Source of the DNA: Aquimarina acroporae
GTDB lineage: Bacteria > Bacteroidota > Bacteroidia > Flavobacteriales > Flavobacteriaceae
Assembly (NCBI RefSeq): GCF_023195925.1
Contig: NZ_JALPRE010000003.1
Span: 186,001 to 250,000, forward strand
Length of the DNA: 64,000 bases
Direction: 5' to 3'
The notes below the pieces were generated by a model, which saw only the letters and a list, made by a program, of their open reading frames with translations, did no database searches and was not told the DNA's origin. The position numbers and the translations under genes are program-made. Positions 36,602 to 43,658 of the stretch are shown piece by piece (position 1 is the first letter of the stretch; each line of letters opens with the position of its first letter).

Positions 36602-36915
36602 AAGCTATTGATTTATAATTTATTGTACTTAAATTTACGAATTTTTTTTGAGATTCCGAAAACTAAAATACAATTGGAAAAGTTCAATAATTAAAACAAA
36701 AATTACCCTAGATTGGATTATATTCTTAAGTTAATTTGCATTTATTTTTGCTTTATAAAACTGCTATTCACCTTTATCCCTCTATTAGAATAAACGAAGT
36801 AATATCTGGGCAATTGATGTCGCAAAACTCCTAACTTTTGACGGTTTAGTATTAGTCATATTATAAATATCCCAATATTTTTGAAAGACTAAGATGAATT
36901 CAAATCAAAATCTTC
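36602..36915. other. Gene-free stretch between divergent genes
   Basis: 314 bases between the start codons of a - strand and a + strand gene, very AT-rich, no ORF of note. Two sequences fit TAnnTTTG (36743-36750 and 36876-36883) but neither has a good -33 box at the right distance, so promoters are likely here but not placed with confidence. Confidence 0.5.
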
Positions 36916-37683
36916 ATGAAAGCTACTAGTATTGCCAAGCACGAAAAAAATTTTTTTGATACCGGAAGAGATACCGCAGGTAAGCAATTCATCTTAACAC
37001 CGAGTTCGGTTCCTATCAAAGGTAGTCAAGAAAAGATGCTGTATGTACAATGCCGTGCAAAAAATGGTGACACTTCTTTTTACATAGAAGAAAAACATAA
37101 GAAAAAGCAGATTGTATTACATTATACAGCTGGATATCTAAAAGGAGATGTAGCTGCATTATCTAGGCCAAATCATCGAGTATCGGTTCCGTTTATCATT
37201 GCGAGAAACGGGACTATTCTTAATCTATGGTCCTCTGCTTTTTGGGCATATCACTTAGGATCGGGAGCGGTTGGAGGAAATACCAATGGAGGTAGAAGAA
37301 CTATTGCGATCGAAATGTCTAATATTGGATTTTTAAAGAGAATTGGCGATAATTTAGTGACTGTGTATAATGATAACGATGTGTATTGTCATATTGATGA
37401 TAGACAATTTTATACAAAGTTAGATATTCCATTTAGAGGAGAACAATACTTTGCTACTTACACGACAAAGCAATATAAAAGCTTAGTGTTATTACTTCGA
37501 TATTTAACTGCAGAATATGATATTCCTGCTACATTTTTACCAGAAGATAAACGATATAAAATCGTTGCAGAGGAAGAATTAGTAAATTTTATGGGAATCA
37601 CTTCACATGTTAATTATAGAACTTCAGGTAAATGGGATATTGGTTCGGCCTTTGATTGGGATTTAGTAATACGTTCTTTGTAA
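36916..37683 (+). CDS. N-acetylmuramoyl-L-alanine amidase (Amidase_2), no signal peptide
   Basis: 255 residues. Amidase_2 marks: IVLHYTAG with zinc-ligand His69, VPFIIARNGTILNLW, AYHLGSG with His113, RTIAIEMSN with Glu133, and a C-terminal SHVNYRTSGKWDIGSAF holding the third ligand His and the Lys of the active site. This enzyme cuts the bond between MurNAc and the stem peptide of peptidoglycan. No signal peptide is seen, so the enzyme would stay in the cytoplasm unless released by a holin, lysis or another route; phage endolysins look like this. It lies about 1 kb after the eCIS block with its own upstream region, so a role in particle release by lysis is possible but unproven. Confidence 0.87.
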   Translation: MKATSIAKHEKNFFDTGRDTAGKQFILTPSSVPIKGSQEKMLYVQCRAKNGDTSFYIEEKHKKKQIVLHYTAGYLKGDVAALSRPNHRVSVPFIIARNGTILNLWSSAFWAYHLGSGAVGGNTNGGRRTIAIEMSNIGFLKRIGDNLVTVYNDNDVYCHIDDRQFYTKLDIPFRGEQYFATYTTKQYKSLVLLLRYLTAEYDIPATFLPEDKRYKIVAEEELVNFMGITSHVNYRTSGKWDIGSAFDWDLVIRSL

Positions 37684-37859
37684 ATATAGATCGTCGTTAG
37701 ATTACTCCCTGCTTTGTTGTTTTTGTAATATTATCTTAGGAAGTAATTTTTCAAAAATTTTCAATTAGAAAACTTAAATGTATTATGAAGTAGATTGTGA
37801 TGTTGTATTTTAGCTAAAATTAAATTTTCACTAATAATTTTATCCAAAATACTCCTACC

Positions 37860-39530
37860 TTGAAACCTAAATTTTTATTTATTCCATTAGTTCTATGCTA
37901 TCTTTTTTCTTACGCACAAGTAGATAATAAGTTTAAAGATGCACGAACCCAAAAAATTGAAGCTACAAAACTACAAATAGAAAAAGCAGATTCAGATTCT
38001 TTACGTTTAAAACTTAGATTAAAGCTGGCGGGTCAATTAGCCTATTTTGATGGTAATATTGCAAAAGAAATATTCTTAGATGTTCATAAAAAAATTAAGG
38101 ACAAAGGATATGATAGCTATTATTACCAAAAAATGGAAGCTGAACTATTATATAGTATGTCTAGCATATTTTTAAATTTACAAGATACTGCTTCGGCCTT
38201 GCAATACGCAAATGAGGCCCTAGATATTGCCACAGAGATCGAGTATGATATGATTGTTGGTAGGGCTATAAGTAATTTGGGAAATATTTACTCGAGACAA
38301 ATGGATTTTGAGAAAGCAAAACGATTTCATAAACGAGCGTTGGTATTCCATAAAAAAGCAAATTCAGGTCGAGGGCAAGCCCTTACGTTGAATCGAATAG
38401 GTAGAATTCTAAGTAGACAGGAAAAGGCAGATTCTGCGATGTACTACTACAAAAAGGCCATAGAAGTAGATACAGCTACAGCTCTTAAATTGCAGATAAG
38501 AGGGAATTTGGCCAGTACCTATGCAAATGCAGGTAATTATGAGCTGGCAGCCAATATTTATAGAGAAAATTTAAAGTTGTTAGACCCTACAGAGTATAAT
38601 ATTTTAGCGCATAATCATGCTAATCTGGCAAAAGTATATGACAAACATCAAGAATATAGTAAAGCAAATGCACACATCGACAGTGCTATTTTCTGTGCAA
38701 AAAAGGTAAACGCCTTGTTTTTGATACAATCTGCATACCATGCCAAAGTTGGAATAGCTCATAATAACAGAAAGTTTTCAGAATCGTATGAAGCGTTTTT
38801 GATTCAAGATAAATACAAGGATTCTTTGGTAAAAGAAAGTACAACAAAACGATTTGCAAATCTAGAATTTGCCTATCAATACAAAAGAGAAAAAGAACTA
38901 AGTGCTATTAATCTAAAGAATGAATCGACTAAAAAGAAATTGTATTTAGGGTTGTTCGTTATTACGGCTCTTGCGGCTTTGCTTCTAATCAATTTTATTA
39001 GGAAAAACAATAAACAGAAACTAGAGTTGATAGCGAATAAGGCCAAATTAGTAGAGATGGAAAAAGTAAAAACGGCCTTAGCACTTGCAAATCGAGAACA
39101 AGAACTTAAAAAAGTAGTTGTAGAAAGTTCTGTTAGAGAAGAAGTCCTCAATAGCACAATAGATGATATTAAGCAAGTAACAGCTTTGGTAGATGGGAGA
39201 GAACATAAGTCTGCGTTACGTTCGATATCTGCGTCATTATTATCTGAGAAAGATTCTAAAATGTCTTCCTTATATGTACACAAGTTTTTAGATGAGGTAA
39301 ATATTGATTTTAAAATACTACTTGATCAACAGTTTCCGGAATTAAAACCAAAAGAAAAGGAACTACTTTGTCTTATGAAAATGGAGCTCAGTACCACAGA
39401 AATTAGTAAACTTCAAAACAATTCTGTGGCATCTGTAAAATCCTTAAGATATCGTATTCGTAAAAAACTTGGTTTAAGTTCTGAACAGGATATTATTGCT
39501 TTTATTGAAAGTAAAAATATCATGTTATAA
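37860..39530 (+). CDS. Tetratricopeptide-repeat membrane regulator with LuxR-type helix-turn-helix
   Basis: 556 residues from a TTG start (no in-frame ATG lies before the signal peptide). Order: signal peptide ending SYAQ (about residue 20), TPR repeats to about 330 (QYANEALDIATEIEYD, KRFHKRALVFHKKANSG, ADSAMYYYKKAIEVD), one membrane helix at about 361-378, a coiled coil, and a LuxR/GerE-like HTH in the last 65 residues (KPKEKELLCLMKMELSTTEIS, VKSLRYRIRKKLGL). This layout is common in Flavobacteria: periplasmic TPR sensing linked to a cytoplasmic DNA-binding domain. Target genes are unknown. It stands alone, with a 176-base upstream gap. Confidence 0.88.
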   Translation: MKPKFLFIPLVLCYLFSYAQVDNKFKDARTQKIEATKLQIEKADSDSLRLKLRLKLAGQLAYFDGNIAKEIFLDVHKKIKDKGYDSYYYQKMEAELLYSMSSIFLNLQDTASALQYANEALDIATEIEYDMIVGRAISNLGNIYSRQMDFEKAKRFHKRALVFHKKANSGRGQALTLNRIGRILSRQEKADSAMYYYKKAIEVDTATALKLQIRGNLASTYANAGNYELAANIYRENLKLLDPTEYNILAHNHANLAKVYDKHQEYSKANAHIDSAIFCAKKVNALFLIQSAYHAKVGIAHNNRKFSESYEAFLIQDKYKDSLVKESTTKRFANLEFAYQYKREKELSAINLKNESTKKKLYLGLFVITALAALLLINFIRKNNKQKLELIANKAKLVEMEKVKTALALANREQELKKVVVESSVREEVLNSTIDDIKQVTALVDGREHKSALRSISASLLSEKDSKMSSLYVHKFLDEVNIDFKILLDQQFPELKPKEKELLCLMKMELSTTEISKLQNNSVASVKSLRYRIRKKLGLSSEQDIIAFIESKNIML

Positions 39531-39714
39531 TGCATTAAAGTATTTGTTAGCGATTTTTTGGAATGTGTAAACTTCTTTTTTGAGATAAATATTAAGGTGT
39601 GATCAAAAAAAATCGATAATATACAATAGATTGTTATTTGTTAAAGATTTGAAAATAAGATATTTGAATTCTTTGAGGCTCTTTTGCTACCCCCTTTTTT
39701 TTCATATTTAGATA

Positions 39715-39775
39715 CGTTGTTTATTTCTTTGAGTAGCGTTGTTTTTCAATGTATAGTTTCTACTTGAAAACAACG
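39715..39775 (+). promoter_or_regulatory. Three CGTTGTTT elements forming a direct plus inverted repeat
   Basis: CGTTGTTT occurs at 39715-39722 and 39737-39744 (22 bases apart), and in reverse (aaacaacg) at 39768-39775. The outer pair makes a longer imperfect palindrome, cgttgtttttcaa at 39737-39749 against ttgaaaacaacg at 39764-39775. This is 38-100 bases before the start of a gene that encodes an AraC-type DNA-binding domain, a usual place for an autoregulatory operator. Function is inferred. Confidence 0.45.
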
Positions 39776-39813
39776 ATAGCATTATTTTATGAAATAAAAG
39801 GACAGGATATTTT

Positions 39814-41478
39814 ATGAAACCTGAAACTAAATATGCAAAGAGTAAAGATATAAATATAGCCTATCAAGTATTCGGTTCGGGAGTAATAGATTTAGTCTAT
39901 ATTCCTGGATGGATATCTAATATCGATTTGATGTGGCTATGCCCAGAATTAGTGAATTTCTTTAACGAATTAGGCAAATTTGCCAGAGTCATTCTTTTTG
40001 ATAAAAGAGGAACCGGGCTTTCAGATAGAGTAGTAGAGTTTGCTACCCTAGAAGAGAGAATGGAAGATATCACCGCGGTAATGGAGGCTGTTGGATCTAA
40101 AAAAGCAGCACTTTTTGGGCATTCTGAAGGTGGGAGTGTTTCAGCATTGTTCAGTGCTACTTATCCGGATCGAGTACTTTCATTAATAACTTTTGGAATT
40201 TTTGCAAAACGAAGATATTCAGATGACTATCCTTGGGCACCGACAGATCAAGAGCGTCAGAAGGTATATGATATGATAGAGAATAATTGGGGGAGTGGTG
40301 TAATGAATCTTAAGTCGTTGGCACCTTCAAAAGCTAATTCCCCTGCGTTTATGGAATGGTTGGCAAATTATTTTCGTTCGGGGGCAAGCCCTAAAGCAGC
40401 TATGAAATTAACAAAAATGAACACTCAGGTAGATATTATTGATATTTTAAGTTCTATAAAAGTTCCTACATTATTAATGCAACGTACAAATGATATAGAT
40501 GTAAAAATTCAAGAAGGTCGATTTATAGCTGATTGTATACAAGGATCAAAATTTGTTGAACTTGAAGGTGACGATCATCTGTTTTGGATAGGAAATACTC
40601 ATACTATACTAAAAGAGATAAAGAATTTTATTCAGAGTATAGATACTAAACTGGAACCGGTATATGACAAAAAATTATATACGTTTATGGTTGTTTATAT
40701 TCATAATAAGGAACCGGAGATTTTAAATACAAAAAAACGAATTAAAAAGTTTGTAAATCGATACAATGGAAATCTGGTTTTTGAAGATAAGAGCTCGTTT
40801 GTCATTACTTTTGAAGGGCCTAGTAAAGCCGTAAATTGTAGTACAGGACTAATTGAAGAAGCTAAGGATATTAACGTGCAAATTTCAGTAGGAATTGATG
40901 TTAAAGAGTGCTCTATAAAAGATAATATTTATGAAGATACAAAAGACTTTGTTCTACTCATTAAAAACCAATCGATACCTAATCAAATTATTCTTACACA
41001 AACAGTTAAAAATTTATTGGTTGGCATGCCTTTGAACTTTATACCAAGTAAAATAATGTTTAAAACAGAGTTGGGAACTTCATTGCTTTTATTTGTGATT
41101 TCTCAGAAGTCAAAATTAGGCGGGAATACTATTGAAGTTACTCGGCCTGAACGCCTCCAGCAAGACTCCTTCTTACAAAAAGTGATACAAAATATAAATA
41201 ACCATTTGAGTAATGATTATTATGGAGTTGCAATGTTATGTAAGGAAATAGGCATGAGTGAACGACAATTACAACGCAAATTGAAAGTAATTACGAATAA
41301 ATCTCCAAATCAATTGATAGCTTATGTTCGTTTACATAAGGCAAAAGAATTATTAATAAGTAAGCAGAGTACTATTGCTGAAATTGCTTTTCAAACAGGT
41401 TTTTCATGTCCTTCTTATTTTTCTAAATGCTTTAAAAAAGAATTTGATGTAAGTCCCTCTGCTTTAGTACACTGTTAG
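39814..41478 (+). CDS. Fusion of alpha/beta hydrolase, degenerate nucleotide-cyclase-like domain and AraC-type DNA-binding domain
   Basis: 554 residues in three parts. (a) Residues 1-280: alpha/beta hydrolase (ILFDKRGTGLSDR, nucleophile elbow GHSEGG with Ser104, late VELEGDDHLFW with the catalytic His). (b) Residues about 289-431: a segment aligning by eye with class III adenylate cyclase domains of the hydrolase-cyclase family (FVITFEGPSKAVNCSTGLIEEA, then VQISVGIDVKE, IILTQTVKNLLVG). It lacks the metal-binding aspartates; the usual DIVGST stretch is VVYIHNKE. (c) Residues about 455-554: AraC HTH (MLCKEIGMSERQLQRKL, TIAEIAFQTGFSCPSYFSKCFK). Probably a ligand-sensing transcription factor; whether the hydrolase still acts is open. 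Confidence 0.87.
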   Translation: MKPETKYAKSKDINIAYQVFGSGVIDLVYIPGWISNIDLMWLCPELVNFFNELGKFARVILFDKRGTGLSDRVVEFATLEERMEDITAVMEAVGSKKAALFGHSEGGSVSALFSATYPDRVLSLITFGIFAKRRYSDDYPWAPTDQERQKVYDMIENNWGSGVMNLKSLAPSKANSPAFMEWLANYFRSGASPKAAMKLTKMNTQVDIIDILSSIKVPTLLMQRTNDIDVKIQEGRFIADCIQGSKFVELEGDDHLFWIGNTHTILKEIKNFIQSIDTKLEPVYDKKLYTFMVVYIHNKEPEILNTKKRIKKFVNRYNGNLVFEDKSSFVITFEGPSKAVNCSTGLIEEAKDINVQISVGIDVKECSIKDNIYEDTKDFVLLIKNQSIPNQIILTQTVKNLLVGMPLNFIPSKIMFKTELGTSLLLFVISQKSKLGGNTIEVTRPERLQQDSFLQKVIQNINNHLSNDYYGVAMLCKEIGMSERQLQRKLKVITNKSPNQLIAYVRLHKAKELLISKQSTIAEIAFQTGFSCPSYFSKCFKKEFDVSPSALVHC

Positions 41479-41511
41479 CAAAAAACTAAGATGAATAAAC
41501 CCAATAAAAAC

Positions 41512-41547
41512 AAAAACCGACTCATTAAAGTCGGTTTTTGTTTTTTG
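41512..41547. terminator. Bidirectional terminator between the AraC fusion gene and tRNA-Leu
   Basis: A perfect 10-bp stem (aaaaaccgac / gtcggttttt) with an 8-base loop, followed on + by a T-rich tail (tttttgttttttg) and on - by a similar tail, so it can end both converging transcripts. Confidence 0.8.
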
Positions 41548-41550
41548 TCG

Positions 41551-41632
41551 TGCGGGCGGAGAGACTCGAACTCTCACACCTCGCGGCACTAGATCCTAAG
41601 TCTAGCGTGTCTACCAATTCCACCACGCCCGC
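41551..41632 (-). tRNA. tRNA-Leu (anticodon UAG)
   Basis: 82 nt on the - strand. Acceptor arms gcgggcg and cgcccgc with discriminator A; D-arm region with ttggtaga; anticodon stem ctaga/tctag around loop cttagga (anticodon TAG); a long variable arm typical of class II leucine tRNA; T-arm gttcgagtctc. The 3' CCA is not encoded. Codons read are CUA and probably other CUN. Confidence 0.95.
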
Positions 41633-41695
41633 ATGTATTATTTGTACCACTTAGGACTCAGTACAAACAAGCTCACTTTTACTAGTAAGCGGGTG

Positions 41696-41728
41696 CAAAT
41701 ATAAACAATAGTTTTAAAATAAAAACAA
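41696..41728 (-). promoter_or_regulatory. Promoter for tRNA-Leu
   Basis: On the - strand TTG (41728-41726), 22 bases, then TATATTTG (41703-41696), fitting the Bacteroidota -33/-7 pattern. The tRNA 5' end is 64 bases below the -7 box, leaving a precursor leader. Confidence 0.45.
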
Positions 41729-41754
41729 CCTTCTCGAAAAATATAAACTTTTAC

Positions 41755-41762
41755 TACTTTTG
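41755..41762 (+). promoter_or_regulatory. Candidate -7 box for the M20 peptidase gene
   Basis: TACTTTTG fits TAnnTTTG and lies 20 bases before the start codon. No clear -33 TTG is seen at 17-23 bases upstream. Confidence 0.3.
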
Positions 41763-41782
41763 AATAAAAATTAACTCATCTC

Positions 41783-43171
41783 ATGCAACAAATTCAATCC
41801 TATGTTCAGGAGCACAAAGATCGATTTATTCAGGAGCTCGTAGAACTACTCAAAATACCTTCAATAAGTGCCGATTCGGCCTATAAGAATGATGTTATCA
41901 AAACAGCTGATGCCATAAAGAAAAGCTTAGAAGATGCAGGATGCGATATGGTCGAAATTTGCGAAACTCCGGGATACCCAATCGTATATGGTGAAAAAAT
42001 AATTGATACAAACCTACCTACGGTTTTAGTTTATGGTCATTATGATGTACAACCACCAGATCCTTTAGATTTATGGGATAGTCCTCCTTTTGAGCCTGTA
42101 ATAAAAAAGACTGAAATTCATCCTGAAGGTGCAATTTTTGCCCGTGGATCGTGTGATGACAAAGGTCAGATGTATATGCATGTGAAAGCATTAGAACTGA
42201 TGACCAAGACAAATCAATTGCCTTGTAATGTAAAGTTTATGATCGAAGGTGAAGAAGAGGTAGGGAGTGAAAGTCTTGGATGGTTTGTAGAGCGAAATCA
42301 GGAAAAACTTTCGAATGATGTTATTTTAATTAGTGATACAGGTATGATCGCCAAAGATGTACCTTCTATTACTACAGGATTACGTGGTTTAAGTTATGTT
42401 GAGGTGGAAGTTACAGGTCCAAATAGAGATCTACATAGTGGGCTATACGGGGGAGCTGTTGCAAATCCAATAAACATACTCACAAAAATGATCGCCTCTT
42501 TACATGATGAAAATAATCATATAACAATTCCAGGATTTTATGATAAAGTAGAAGAATTATCGAGTGATGAAAGGGCAAAGATGGCCAAAGCTCCTTTTTC
42601 TTTGGAGAATTACAAGAAATCATTAGATATTAATGCAGTATACGGAGAAGAAGGTTATACAACAAATGAAAGAAATTCTATACGCCCTACACTTGATGTA
42701 AATGGTATTTGGGGTGGTTATACTGGCGAAGGAGCAAAAACGGTAATTGCAAGCAAGGCTTTTGCCAAAATTTCAATGCGTTTGGTTCCAAATCAAGATT
42801 GGGAAGAAATTACAGAACTCTTTAAAAAACACTTCGAAAGTATAGCTCCAGAAGCTGTGACCGTAAAAGTAACTCCTCATCACGGAGGTCAAGGATATGT
42901 GACACCAATCAATAATATTGGATATCAAGCAGCAAGCAAAGCTTATGAAGATACATTTGGTAAAACTCCAATACCACAGCGAAGCGGTGGTAGCATACCA
43001 ATTGTATCCCTATTCGAAAAAGAACTCAAGAGCAAAACAATTTTGATGGGATTTGGACTAGATAGTGATGCTATTCATTCACCCAATGAGCACTTTGGAG
43101 TGTGGAATTATTTAAAAGGAATAGAAACCATTCCTTATTTTTATAAATATTTTACCGAATTAAGTGTTTAG
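41783..43171 (+). CDS. M20-family metallodipeptidase (CNDP-like)
   Basis: 462 residues, no signal peptide. Di-zinc site motifs in order: VYGHYDVQPPDP (His, Asp), GSCDDKGQ (bridging Asp), EGEEEVGSE (catalytic Glu and ligand Glu), LISDTGM (Asp), and late DAIHSPNEHFG (His). LDLWDSPPFEP after the first motif is characteristic of the carnosine dipeptidase-like M20 branch, and LRGLSYVEVEVTGPNRDLHSGLYGG marks the lid domain. It hydrolyses dipeptides in the cytoplasm; substrate range unknown. Single gene with a terminator 12 bases after the stop. Confidence 0.92.
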   Translation: MQQIQSYVQEHKDRFIQELVELLKIPSISADSAYKNDVIKTADAIKKSLEDAGCDMVEICETPGYPIVYGEKIIDTNLPTVLVYGHYDVQPPDPLDLWDSPPFEPVIKKTEIHPEGAIFARGSCDDKGQMYMHVKALELMTKTNQLPCNVKFMIEGEEEVGSESLGWFVERNQEKLSNDVILISDTGMIAKDVPSITTGLRGLSYVEVEVTGPNRDLHSGLYGGAVANPINILTKMIASLHDENNHITIPGFYDKVEELSSDERAKMAKAPFSLENYKKSLDINAVYGEEGYTTNERNSIRPTLDVNGIWGGYTGEGAKTVIASKAFAKISMRLVPNQDWEEITELFKKHFESIAPEAVTVKVTPHHGGQGYVTPINNIGYQAASKAYEDTFGKTPIPQRSGGSIPIVSLFEKELKSKTILMGFGLDSDAIHSPNEHFGVWNYLKGIETIPYFYKYFTELSV

Positions 43172-43183
43172 GAAAATAATAAT

Positions 43184-43210
43184 AAACCACTCAAAATGAG
43201 TGGTTTTTTT
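43184..43210 (+). terminator. Terminator after the M20 peptidase
   Basis: A 10-bp perfect stem (aaaccactca / tgagtggttt), 3-base loop, followed by a T run. Confidence 0.85.
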
Positions 43211-43228
43211 ATTTTTAAGCCTTTGGAA

Positions 43229-43265
43229 TTTGTATTTCTGAATTTTTACTCTACATTTGTAGAGT
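43229..43265 (+). promoter_or_regulatory. BlaI-type promoter-operator
   Basis: TTTG (43229-43232), 19 bases, TACATTTG (43252-43259) is a full Bacteroidota promoter. The -7 box lies inside the perfect palindrome actctaca-tt-tgtagagt (43248-43265), whose core TACA-nn-TGTA is the known binding pattern of BlaI/MecI repressors. A bound repressor would block the promoter directly. The BlaI-type gene starts 22 bases downstream, so the pair is autoregulated. Confidence 0.75.
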
Positions 43266-43286
43266 TAATTCTAATTAAGTAGAGCA

Positions 43287-43658
43287 ATGCAATTATCAAA
43301 AGCCGAAGAGCAACTTATGAAATACCTTTGGAAATTAGAAAAGGCGTTTATGAAAGATTTGTTAGATGCTTTTCCTGATCCTAAACCTGCGACGACTACA
43401 GTAGCAACAATGTTAAAAAGAATGCAGGATAAAGGTTTTGTAGATTATACGCTTTACGGTAAATCAAGAGAATATTATCCTTTGGTGAAAAAAACAGATT
43501 ATTTTTCTAAACATGTTAACGGGTTGATTAAAAACTTTTTTAATAATTCGGCTTCACAATTTGCATCTTTTTTTACTTCAGAGACCAATCTTTCAACTTC
43601 AGAATTAGAAGAGCTTAAAAATATTGTAGATCAACAAATAAAAAAGCAAAAACAATGA
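43287..43658 (+). CDS. BlaI/MecI-family transcriptional repressor
   Basis: 123 residues. Winged helix N-terminal domain (LSKAEEQLMKYLWKLEKAFMKDLLDAFPDPKPATTTVATMLKRMQDKGFVDYTLYGKSREYYPLV) is the BlaI/MecI pattern, including the TTVxTMLKRMxxKG recognition helix; the C-terminal helix pair dimerises. It represses until the partner membrane peptidase cleaves it. It overlaps the partner gene by 4 bases (ATGA) and has its operator upstream. In Bacteroidota such pairs are not usually linked to beta-lactamase, and no such gene is here. Confidence 0.93.
   Translation: MQLSKAEEQLMKYLWKLEKAFMKDLLDAFPDPKPATTTVATMLKRMQDKGFVDYTLYGKSREYYPLVKKTDYFSKHVNGLIKNFFNNSASQFASFFTSETNLSTSELEELKNIVDQQIKKQKQ

Noticed and set aside
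41551..41632. tRNA gene as an integration site for a genomic island carrying the eCIS
   Set aside because: No integrase gene and no repeated copy of the tRNA 3' end was seen near 12 kb or elsewhere in the window.
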